A stretch of 64,000 bases of DNA, from positions 62,001-126,000 of the forward strand of contig NZ_JAKJHZ010000010.1 of assembly GCF_021648885.1 (NCBI RefSeq), given 5' to 3'. Positions 23,304-30,043 of this stretch are shown here, in pieces. Source of the DNA: Nocardioides potassii. Its GTDB lineage: Bacteria > Actinomycetota > Actinomycetes > Propionibacteriales > Nocardioidaceae. Made by a program: the position numbers and the translations under genes. A model generated the notes under the pieces. It was not told the DNA's origin and did not search any database. It saw only the letters and a list, made by a program, of their open reading frames with translations. Positions within the stretch are counted from its first letter, which is position 1. The number at the start of each line of letters is the position of its first letter.

Positions 23304-24331
23304 CCGCGCGCGCCGTGCTGGAGCAGCTGCTCGCCGAGCGCCGCCTGGTCGCGCTCAGCGTGCCACTGGCGCAGGTAGAGCTCGAGGTCCGCCACGCGTC
23401 GGGCGTGGTCCTCGTCGGTCGCGAGCGGCCCGGGCCCCAGCGCGTGGGCGGCGCGCGACAGGGCGGTCTCGGCCGCGTTCGCGACGACCTCGCGCACCCG
23501 CAGCGCGGCGCGCCAGCCGTCGGCACCACCGAGCCGGCCCGCGTCGACGTCGTACGCCGCCCGGGTGAGCACGCAGCCCGCCGCGTGCAGCGCCGAGTCG
23601 ACGGCGCCGAGGTGCATCAGGGCGACCTGGTCGGGCAGGCGGGTGCCGGCGGCGCGCACCATGCGGCGGGCGACACCGACCGCGCCGCCGTACCAGACCG
23701 CCGCGACGCCGATGCCGCCCCACGCGAAGCCGGGCCGCTCGAGGTACCACCCCGGCTCGCCCACGGCGTACGCCATCGCGCCGGAGAAGTCGATCGGCCC
23801 GGAGTCGACGGCCGTCAGTCCGCGCGCCACCCAGGTGCCCGCCACGGCGGTGGCGCCGTCCTGGCGAAGGTCGACGGCGAAGAGCTGGCGCTCCTCGCCG
23901 ACCCACGCGCTGACCAGCGCGTGGTCGAGCACGCCGCCGAGGGAGCACCAGTGCTTACGGCCGTCGAGGACGAACGCCTCGTCCGGTCGCGAGGCTCGCA
24001 ACGGCTCGCCGGGGCCCTCGGCGGCGAAGACGCCCCACGTGCCGGGCTCGGGGGAGAGGCCGGCCTGCTCGAGGATCGCGAGGGCGTCGAGGTGCGGTTC
24101 GATCGTGCGGGCGATCGTCAGGTCGACGGCCGCGACGCTCGCGAGGGCCGACCACAGGTGCGCGGTCCGTCCCGAGCCCGGGGTCGGGAGCGCCTCGCCG
24201 ATCTCGCGCGCGAGGTCCAGCGCACCGGACACGTCGGGGCCGGTCTCGACCGCACGGTCCACGAGGTCCTGCAGCTCGTCCTGCTCGTCCTCGGTCGGGT
24301 CGGCGAGCACGACGGGTCCGCGGTCAGGCAT
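23297..24331 (-). CDS. acyl-CoA dehydrogenase-like protein
   Basis: 344 residues, shorter than typical acyl-CoA dehydrogenases (about 380). Recognisable parts: SALASVAAVDLTIARTIEPHLDALAIL, WGVFAAEGPGEPLRA, VLDGRKHWCSLGGVLDHALVSA (FAD/substrate strand region), and helical C-terminus GGAVGVARRMVRAA...LGAVDSALHAAG. The usual catalytic Glu region cannot be placed with confidence, so activity may differ. First gene of the three-gene unit with the PIG-L/methyltransferase fusion and GT2. This suggests a flavin-dependent oxidation in the same pathway rather than fatty-acid breakdown. Confidence 0.78.
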   Translation of the reverse strand: MPDRGPVVLADPTEDEQDELQDLVDRAVETGPDVSGALDLAREIGEALPTPGSGRTAHLWSALASVAAVDLTIARTIEPHLDALAILEQAGLSPEPGTWGVFAAEGPGEPLRASRPDEAFVLDGRKHWCSLGGVLDHALVSAWVGEERQLFAVDLRQDGATAVAGTWVARGLTAVDSGPIDFSGAMAYAVGEPGWYLERPGFAWGGIGVAAVWYGGAVGVARRMVRAAGTRLPDQVALMHLGAVDSALHAAGCVLTRAAYDVDAGRLGGADGWRAALRVREVVANAAETALSRAAHALGPGPLATDEDHARRVADLELYLRQWHAERDQAALGEQLLQHGARGW

Positions 24332-24427
24332 GCGAGGACGCTAGGGCGGTCCGCGGCGGGCCGGTCACCTCCGAAGGGCGGGTCGCTAGCCTCGACGTCG
24401 ACCGTCCACCCATCCGAGGAGAAGCCG

Positions 24428-24751
24428 TTGATCTTCATCACCGCGAAGTTCCAGGTCAAGCCCGAGCACGCCGACGACTGGCCGCAGATCTCGAGGTCGT
24501 TCACCGAGGCCACGCGGGCCGAGGACGGCTGCCTGTGGTTCGACTGGTCGCGGAGCCTCGACGACCCGCACGAGTACGTCCTGGTCGAGGCCTTCCGCGA
24601 CGGCGACGCCGGTGGCGCCCACGTCTCGTCGGACCACTTCAGGGCCGCGCAGGCCGAGCTGCCGCCCTACCTCGCGGCGACCCCGAAGATCGTCAGCCAG
24701 AGCGTCGAGCAGGACGACTGGAGCGAGCTGGGGGAGATGAAGGTCGACTGA
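24428..24751 (+). CDS. antibiotic biosynthesis monooxygenase-type (ABM) protein
   Basis: 107 residues from a TTG start, chosen because GAGGAGA lies 6 bases upstream and the fold begins immediately (LIFITAKFQVKPEHADDWPQISRSFTEATRAEDGCLWFDWSRS). The ABM fold is a dimeric ferredoxin-like barrel; members oxidise quinols or degrade haem, or have no known reaction. EYVLVEAFRDGDAGGAHVSSDHFRAAQ is the conserved second half with the central His. Convergent with the MDR gene (12-base gap) and divergent from the acyl-CoA dehydrogenase-like gene. Confidence 0.85.
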   Translation: MIFITAKFQVKPEHADDWPQISRSFTEATRAEDGCLWFDWSRSLDDPHEYVLVEAFRDGDAGGAHVSSDHFRAAQAELPPYLAATPKIVSQSVEQDDWSELGEMKVD

Positions 24752-24763
24752 CCCCGCCCCTGG

Positions 24764-25741
24764 TCAGGGACGCAGCAGGATCTTGCCGCGGCGGCCGGGC
24801 TCGGCGCTGGCGCGCGCCGCGTCGGAGATCTCGTCGAGGCCGTAGACCTTCTCGACCGGCAGGGTCAGCGTGCCGGACGCGATGCCGGAGACGAGCTCGC
24901 CCATCAGCCGGGCGCGCTTCTCGTTGTCCATCGCGGGGAAGACCTTGCTGCCCCAGAACCCCTTGACCGTGACCTGCTTGAAGATCACGTCGCCCGAGGA
25001 GATCTCGAGGGTGGGGGAGGCCATCGCCCCGAAGACGACGAGCACGCCGTCCTCTGCGAGCAGCGACACCACGTCGCCGGCGGCCGCGCCGCCGACCGAG
25101 TCCACGCCGGCCACGATCGGGGCGTCGCCGACGATCCCGCGGACCCGGTCGCGCCAGCCGTCGTCGTCGGTGGCGACCACGTCGCCGATGCCCTGCTCGG
25201 CCAGCTCGGCCACACCGTCGCCCCGGCGTACCAGCCCGAGGACGCGTACGCCTCTGGCTGCCGCGAGCTGGGCGACGAGCCGTCCGACTGCACCGTTGGC
25301 GGCGTTCTGCACGATCCAGTCGCCCTCGGACACCTCGAGGAAGTCGAGCAGCGCGATGGCGCTGAACGGCATCGACACCAGCTGGGCCGCCGCCTCGTCG
25401 GAGATCGCGTCCGGCACCGGGACCAGGCCCTTGGCGGGAGCCACGATGAGCTCGGCCCACGCGCCGAACGAGCCGCCGGTCGCGACCCGCTGGCCCACCT
25501 GGAGGTGGTCGACGCCCTCGCCGAGCGCCTCGACCACGCCGACGGCCTCGGTGCCGGCGCGGGCGGGCATATCGGGCTTGAAGCCGTAGCTGCCACGCAC
25601 CGTCCAGAGGTCGTGGTTGTGGATCGGGGACAGCAGCACGCGCACGAGCGCCTGGCCGGGACCGGGCTCGGGGTCCGGGACGTCCTGGACCGCGAGGACC
25701 TCGGCCGGGTCGCCGAACCGGGGCTGGACGAGTGCGCGCAT
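24764..25741 (-). CDS. MDR-family NADPH:quinone reductase-like oxidoreductase
   Basis: 325 residues. Zinc-independent medium-chain dehydrogenase: GroES-like half with [18 protein letters not shown] and VGQRVATGG, then a Rossmann half with [19 protein letters not shown]. No structural zinc cysteines. Likely reduces quinones or enones with NADPH. ATG at 25741 has GGAAGG 7 bases upstream, better than the ATG five codons earlier. Monocistronic; divergent from the DUF2256 gene. Confidence 0.88.
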   Translation of the reverse strand: MRALVQPRFGDPAEVLAVQDVPDPEPGPGQALVRVLLSPIHNHDLWTVRGSYGFKPDMPARAGTEAVGVVEALGEGVDHLQVGQRVATGGSFGAWAELIVAPAKGLVPVPDAISDEAAAQLVSMPFSAIALLDFLEVSEGDWIVQNAANGAVGRLVAQLAAARGVRVLGLVRRGDGVAELAEQGIGDVVATDDDGWRDRVRGIVGDAPIVAGVDSVGGAAAGDVVSLLAEDGVLVVFGAMASPTLEISSGDVIFKQVTVKGFWGSKVFPAMDNEKRARLMGELVSGIASGTLTLPVEKVYGLDEISDAARASAEPGRRGKILLRP

Positions 25742-25879
25742 GCTGATGCCTTCCATCGACTGCGGGGTACGTCGTCACCAACCCGCCGCGGGCGTCGCGT
25801 ATGCCGGTCCGGGCCCCGATGGGTGCGAGGTCACAGTCCGTGCAGACGACCGTGTGGACGTGCTCGGCACACTGGGCGC

Positions 25880-26254
25880 ATGGCACCGGAGCCGAAGACC
25901 TGCCAGTCCTGCGGGCGCACCATCGAGTGGCGCAAGAAGTGGGAGCGCGACTGGGACCAGGTGCGCTACTGCTCGACGGCCTGCCGCAAGCGCGGTGTGA
26001 ACGACGTCGACCGCCGGCTCGAGGCGACGATCCTCGACCTGCTCGCCCAGCGCGCCCGTACGTCGACGATCTGCCCGTCCGACGCGGCACGTGCCGTCGG
26101 CGGCGACGACGAGGAGACCTGGCGCGGCCTGATGGAGCCGGCCCGGCGCGCAGCGCGGCGGCTGGTCGACCGCGGCGAGGTGGTCATCACGCAGGGCGGC
26201 AAGGTCGTCGACCCGTCGACGGCCAAGGGTGCAATCCGGATCCGCAAGGTGTGA
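25880..26254 (+). CDS. DUF2256 + DUF3253 fusion protein
   Basis: 124 residues. N-terminal zinc-ribbon-like DUF2256: [30 protein letters not shown], with two Cys pairs and the Trp/Lys spacing of the family. C-terminal DUF3253 winged-helix-like domain: [28 protein letters not shown]...[25 protein letters not shown]3253 is found in short proteins of unknown function with a DNA-binding look. ATG directly precedes the zinc domain. Convergent with the next gene, 4 bases apart. Confidence 0.85.
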   Translation: MAPEPKTCQSCGRTIEWRKKWERDWDQVRYCSTACRKRGVNDVDRRLEATILDLLAQRARTSTICPSDAARAVGGDDEETWRGLMEPARRAARRLVDRGEVVITQGGKVVDPSTAKGAIRIRKV

Positions 26255-26258
26255 CGGG

Positions 26259-26552
26259 TCAGCCCTCGAACAACCGGTCCTCGGCCTCGGCGGAGGTGAC
26301 CTCGATCCGGAGCCGCAGCACCATCTCGGGCGGTACGTCGAGCCGGGTCAGGATGATCTGCACCTGCGGCAGCACCCAGGCGTACGACTCCACGGCGACG
26401 CGCGCCGCCTCGTCCCGCACGCGCAGCCACACGACCGGCTCGCCCGCGCGGTCGGGCAGCCAGTGCGCCGAGACGACACCGGCCGGAGCGAGCGAGGCGA
26501 CGATCGGGAGCATGGCGGCGTCGACCGAACGTCGCAGCCGGTCCTCGCCCAT
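26259..26552 (-). CDS. hypothetical protein
   Basis: 97 residues, no family recognised. Predicted mixed alpha/beta, no signal or membrane segment: PAGVVSAHWLPDRAGEPVVWLRVRDEAARVAVESYAWVLPQVQIILTRL. The frame uses the same strand-specific codon bias as neighbours and fills the gap between convergent and divergent genes, which supports it as real. ATG start; no clear ribosome-binding site. Confidence 0.6.
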   Translation of the reverse strand: MGEDRLRRSVDAAMLPIVASLAPAGVVSAHWLPDRAGEPVVWLRVRDEAARVAVESYAWVLPQVQIILTRLDVPPEMVLRLRIEVTSAEAEDRLFEG

Positions 26553-26634
26553 GCCTCGACGCTAGCCCGGGCCGCCCAGCCCCTCGGCTCCCCGACGCCG
26601 AGCCCCGGGCTGCGCCAGGGTGCAGGATGTGCGC

Positions 26635-28242
26635 GTGAGCACGACGGTCTTCCGCAACGCCGCCGTCTTCGACGGCACCACCCACCGCGGTCGCGTCGGG
26701 GACGTGGTCGTCGCCGACGGCCGGATCGTCTCCGTCGGGCAGGACGCGCCTGTCGGCGCGAGCGTCGTCGACGTGGACGGGGGCCTGCTGCTGCCGGGCT
26801 TCACCGACGCCCACGTCCACCCCGTGCAGGGTGGTCTCGAGCGCCTGGCCTGCGACCTCAGCGCGCTCCCGGTCGACCGCGACGCCTACCTGCGTCACGT
26901 CGCCGACTACGCGCACGCCCATCCCGGGCTCGAGTGGATCCAGGGCGGTGGCTGGGCGATGGCCGCCTTCCCGGGCGGCCTGCCGACCGCGGCCGAGCTC
27001 GACGAGGTCGTGCCGGGGCGCGCGATCGCCCTGGTCAACCGCGACCACCACGGCATGTGGGTCAGCTCCCGCGCGCTCGAGCTCGCCGGCATCACCGCCG
27101 CGACCGACGACCCCGCCGACGGCCACCTCGAGCGCGACGCGTCGGGAGTCCCGACCGGCATGCTGCACGAGGGCGCGATGGGGCTGCTGGCCGCCGTGCT
27201 CCCGGCCGCCGACGACGACGAGTTGTACGCCGGGCTGCTCGAGGGGCAGCGCCACCTGCACTCGCTCGGCGTCACCAGCTGGCAGGACGCGATCGTCGGC
27301 GCCTACGCCGGCATCCGCGACAACGGGTCGACGTACGCCCGTGCCGCCGCCCGCGGCGACCTCCTCAGCGCGGTCGTCGGGGCGTTGTGGTGGGAGCGCG
27401 ACCGCGGCGCCGAGCAGGTCGACGACCTCCTGGCGCGGCGTGGGGACTGGTCGCGCGGCCGCTTCGCCGCGACCGCTGTCAAGGTCATGCAGGACGGGGT
27501 CGCGGAGAACGGCACGGCCGCCCTGGTGGAGCCCTACCTCGACCGGTGCGGGCACGCCACCACGAACTCGGGCCTGTCGTTCGTGGACCCCCAGGCGCTG
27601 CGCGGGCACGTCCGCGAGCTCGACCGCCTCGGCTTCCAGGTCCATGTCCACGGCCTCGGCGACCGCGGCGTCCGCGAGGCGCTCGACGCCTTCGAGGGCA
27701 CGGACCCCGCCCGCCGCCACCACATCGCCCACCTCCAGCTCGTGCACCCCGACGACGTCGCCCGTTTCGGCGGGCTCGGTGTCGCTGCCAACATCCAGGC
27801 GCTGTGGGCGTGCCTCGACGACCAGATGACCGAGCTGACGATCCCGTTCCTCGGCGAGGAGCGGGCGGCGCGGCAGTACCCCTTCGGCGACCTGCACCGC
27901 ACCGGCGCCCGGCTGGTCGCCGGCAGCGACTGGCCGGTCAGCACCCCGGACCCGCTCGCGGCGATCCACGTCGCGGTGCACCGGACGGCGTACGACGAAC
28001 CCGCGCCGGCCGGCACGGTCCCGTTCCTGCCCGAGCAGGCGCTCGACCTCGAGGTGGCGTTCGCGGCGTACACGAGCGGGTCAGCGTGGGTGAACCACCG
28101 CGACGACGCCGGCAGGATCGTGCCGGGTGCCGTCGCCGACCTCGTGGTGCTCGACCGAGACCCGTTCGAGACGCCCGAGGAGATCGGTGCGGCCCGCGTC
28201 CGGTCGACGTGGATCGACGGGGAGTGCGTGTACGAGGCCTGA
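26635..28242 (+). CDS. amidohydrolase family protein (YtcJ-like)
   Basis: 535 residues. Metal-dependent TIM-barrel hydrolase: GFTDAHVHP supplies the first two His ligands, VKVMQDGVAENGTAAL the region of the bridging Lys/Glu, VHVHGLGDRGVREAL and HHIAHLQLVHPDD the further His ligands, and VAGSDWPV the catalytic Asp. Family members hydrolyse amides, imides or N-formyl groups; substrate unknown. GTG at 26635 has AGGA 7 bases upstream, so two earlier in-frame GTGs were not used. Alone in its transcription unit; followed by a repeat and the clpP operon. Confidence 0.87.
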   Translation: MSTTVFRNAAVFDGTTHRGRVGDVVVADGRIVSVGQDAPVGASVVDVDGGLLLPGFTDAHVHPVQGGLERLACDLSALPVDRDAYLRHVADYAHAHPGLEWIQGGGWAMAAFPGGLPTAAELDEVVPGRAIALVNRDHHGMWVSSRALELAGITAATDDPADGHLERDASGVPTGMLHEGAMGLLAAVLPAADDDELYAGLLEGQRHLHSLGVTSWQDAIVGAYAGIRDNGSTYARAAARGDLLSAVVGALWWERDRGAEQVDDLLARRGDWSRGRFAATAVKVMQDGVAENGTAALVEPYLDRCGHATTNSGLSFVDPQALRGHVRELDRLGFQVHVHGLGDRGVREALDAFEGTDPARRHHIAHLQLVHPDDVARFGGLGVAANIQALWACLDDQMTELTIPFLGEERAARQYPFGDLHRTGARLVAGSDWPVSTPDPLAAIHVAVHRTAYDEPAPAGTVPFLPEQALDLEVAFAAYTSGSAWVNHRDDAGRIVPGAVADLVVLDRDPFETPEEIGAARVRSTWIDGECVYEA

Positions 28243-28255
28243 CTGCTCCCGAGGG

Positions 28256-28295
28256 GGTCTCGTGACGGTCGCTGCGCGACCTCCTCGACCAGCGG
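28256..28295 (+). repeat. interspersed repeat, type B
   Basis: Begins GGTCTCGTGACGGTCGCTGC and ends CTCCTCGACCAGCGG. It shares the GGTCTCG start and CTCGACCA end with type A copies at 3585-3631 and 60166-60210 but differs in between. It lies between the amidohydrolase stop and the clpP promoter region. REP-like origin inferred. Confidence 0.65.
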
Positions 28296-28313
28296 CGGTC
28301 CGCCCTCCGCGGA

Positions 28314-28332
28314 TCCGCCCGCGGCAGAACGC
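28314..28332 (+). promoter_or_regulatory. candidate ClgR/PopR box upstream of the clpP pair
   Basis: TCCGCCCGCGGCAGAACGC matches the element at 29936-29954 upstream of the regulator gene at 16 of 19 positions. Its core CGCCCGCGGCA resembles the ClgR-box core CGCYNANRGCG with two mismatches. Centre is 47 bases before the first clpP ATG, a distance suitable for an activator if the transcript has little or no leader. Confidence 0.6.
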
Positions 28333-28369
28333 CCTGTGGTGGCCCGTCGTGGCGCGCAATGGTCGGCGC

Positions 28370-28984
28370 ATGAGCATCCAACCCACGTCAGAACGCATCG
28401 AGGACGAGCTGGTCCGCCGCCTCATGCACCAACGCATCATCGTGCTCGGCGAGGAGCTGCGGGAGGGCAACGGCAACCGGCTGATGCACCAGCTGCTCCT
28501 GCTGTCCGCCGAGGACCCGCGCGCCGACATCAGCCTCTGGATCAACTCGCCCGGCGGCTCGGTCTCGGCCATGCTCGCCATCCACGACGTGATGCGGCTG
28601 ATCCCCAACGACGTCAGCACGCTGGCGATGGGGATGGCAGCGAGCGCCGGCCAGTTCCTGCTGTCCGCGGGCACCCCCGGCAAGCGGTACGCCCTCCCGC
28701 ACTCCCGCGTGCTGCTCCACCAAGGCTCGGCCGGCATCGGCGGCACGGCCGTCGACATCGAGATCCAGGCCGAGGACCTGCGCCGCACCCGCGACACGGT
28801 GCTCGGGCTGATCGCCGGGCACACCGGCCAGGACCGCGACACGGTCGAGCGCGACTCGCGGCGCGACCGGTGGTTCAGCGCCGAGGACGCGCTGGCGTAC
28901 GGCTTCGTCGACCAGGTGATCACCTCGGTCGACCACGTGACCCCGGCGTCGCAGCGCCCCGTCGGCCTGGCAGGTGTGCGATGA
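28370..28984 (+). CDS. clpP: ATP-dependent Clp protease proteolytic subunit, active
   Basis: 204 residues. Catalytic triad complete: Ser92 in GMAASAGQ, His117 in VLLHQ, and Asp166 in [30 protein letters not shown] and the N-terminal axial-loop region are present. Degrades unfolded substrates delivered by ClpX or ClpC. Probably an accessory ClpP, because it is paired with an inactive ClpP and sits beside a PopR-like regulator rather than with tig-clpX. The ATG start has no strong ribosome-binding site. Its TGA overlaps the ATG of the second clpP (ATGA). Confidence 0.93.
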   Translation: MSIQPTSERIEDELVRRLMHQRIIVLGEELREGNGNRLMHQLLLLSAEDPRADISLWINSPGGSVSAMLAIHDVMRLIPNDVSTLAMGMAASAGQFLLSAGTPGKRYALPHSRVLLHQGSAGIGGTAVDIEIQAEDLRRTRDTVLGLIAGHTGQDRDTVERDSRRDRWFSAEDALAYGFVDQVITSVDHVTPASQRPVGLAGVR

Positions 28985-29598
28985 CCTACGAGATGAGCAG
29001 CTACACGATCCCGTACGTCGTCCAGTCGACGCCGCGCGGCGAGCGCACCCTCGACCTCTACTCCCGGCTGCTCTCGGAGCGGATCGTCTACCTCGGCACC
29101 GAGATCGACGACGGCGTCGCCAACGCGGTCATCGCCCAGCTGCTCCACCTGTCGTCGGAGAACCCCGAGCTGCCGATGAGCCTCTACATCAACTCGCCCG
29201 GCGGCTCGATCTCGGCGATGCTGGCGATCTACGACGCGATGCAGTTCGTGAAGCCACGCGTCGAGACGGTCTGCGTCGGGCAGGCGGCCTGGACGGCCGC
29301 GGTCCTGCTCGCCGGGGGAGCGCCGGGCAGCCGCGCGATCCTGCCCCACGGCCGGGTGGTCCTGCACCAGCCCGCGACCCAGGGCCGCGGGACCATCCCC
29401 GACCTGATCCTCGAGGCCGACGAGGTCGCCCGGGTCCGGCTCGAGCTCGAGGAGGTGCTGGCCCAGCACACCGGTCGTACGCCCGAGCAGATCCGCCAGG
29501 ACACCGACCGCACCCTCGTGCTGCCGGGCACGGCCGCCGTCGACTACGGGATCGTCGACACGGTGCTGCGCGACCAGGTGCCGGCCGCGCGGGGTTAG
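28981..29598 (+). CDS. ClpP-like subunit lacking the catalytic Ser and Asp
   Basis: 205 residues, full ClpP fold length: [42 protein letters not shown] and the handle region are intact. The catalytic Ser is Trp104 ([14 protein letters not shown]; codon TGG) and the catalytic Asp is Thr178 ([20 protein letters not shown]); His129 remains in VVLHQP. It should therefore be proteolytically dead, like ClpR subunits of plastids and cyanobacteria, and may form mixed rings with the active ClpP encoded just upstream, with which it overlaps. Two independent triad losses in an otherwise conserved frame argue against sequencing error. Its stop overlaps that of the convergent regulator. Confidence 0.92.
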   Translation: MTYEMSSYTIPYVVQSTPRGERTLDLYSRLLSERIVYLGTEIDDGVANAVIAQLLHLSSENPELPMSLYINSPGGSISAMLAIYDAMQFVKPRVETVCVGQAAWTAAVLLAGGAPGSRAILPHGRVVLHQPATQGRGTIPDLILEADEVARVRLELEEVLAQHTGRTPEQIRQDTDRTLVLPGTAAVDYGIVDTVLRDQVPAARG

Positions 29599-29894
29599 GC
29601 AGCCAGGGCCAGCGTCTGCGGGCGTGCCGTACGGGTGGCGAGCTCGCGGACGCTGAGGTCGAGCGCGCCGGCGATCGCCTGGAGCATCTCCGAGGAGGGG
29701 TCCTTGAGGCCGCGCTCGACCTCGGAGAGGTACTGGATCGAGACGCCGGCCCGCCCGGCCACGTCCTTCAGCCGCTCACCCCGCGCCGATCGCTCGCGGT
29801 GCAGCTCCTCGCCGACGAGCTCGCGCCACAGGGGCTCGGGCGCCCCCTCGGAGCGGGAGGGAGCCTGGCTCGGGAACCGCACGATCTCGCCCAT
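29595..29894 (-). CDS. popR: ClgR/PopR-type XRE regulator of Clp genes
   Basis: 99 residues: an XRE helix-turn-helix ([54 protein letters not shown]) with the [13 protein letters not shown] motif shared by ClgR and PopR, then a short tail ending LALAA. In Streptomyces, ClgR and PopR activate clpP operons and are themselves degraded by Clp through C-terminal Ala residues; the LALAA tail here fits that feedback. A possible -10 (TAGATT, 29906-29901) lies 7 bases before the ATG, so the mRNA may be leaderless. Convergent with the clpP pair. Whether it is ClgR or PopR cannot be settled; its position beside accessory clpP genes favours PopR. Confidence 0.88.
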   Translation of the reverse strand: MGEIVRFPSQAPSRSEGAPEPLWRELVGEELHRERSARGERLKDVAGRAGVSIQYLSEVERGLKDPSSEMLQAIAGALDLSVRELATRTARPQTLALAA

Positions 29895-29935
29895 GGGCCG
29901 AATCTAGCCATGGTCGGTCGGCGGTGGCCCGCCGT

Positions 29936-29954
29936 TCCGCTCACAGCAGAACGC
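29936..29954. promoter_or_regulatory. candidate ClgR/PopR box upstream of the regulator gene
   Basis: TCCGCTCACAGCAGAACGC, part of an inverted repeat CGTTC-N11-GAACG (29933-29953). The core CGCTCACAGCA fits the ClgR-box core CGCYNANRGCG at 10 of 11 positions. Its centre lies 51 bases upstream of the popR start, where a -10 (TAGATT) predicts a leaderless transcript; this spacing suits activation. It could also influence the divergent oxidoreductase gene at 30044. Confidence 0.65.
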
Positions 29955-30043
29955 TGGCGCGTGAGATCGGCCCACCCGGGTACTGCCAGTGACGGCGCCT
30001 GTCCGACGCCATGCCTCACGGGGGATGACCGGAGGAGGAGCAC

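Noticed and set aside
28981..29598. Second clpP as a pseudogene
   Set aside because: The frame is full length with all structural motifs, overlaps the active gene and keeps normal codon use; two specific triad changes fit a retained inactive subunit better than decay.
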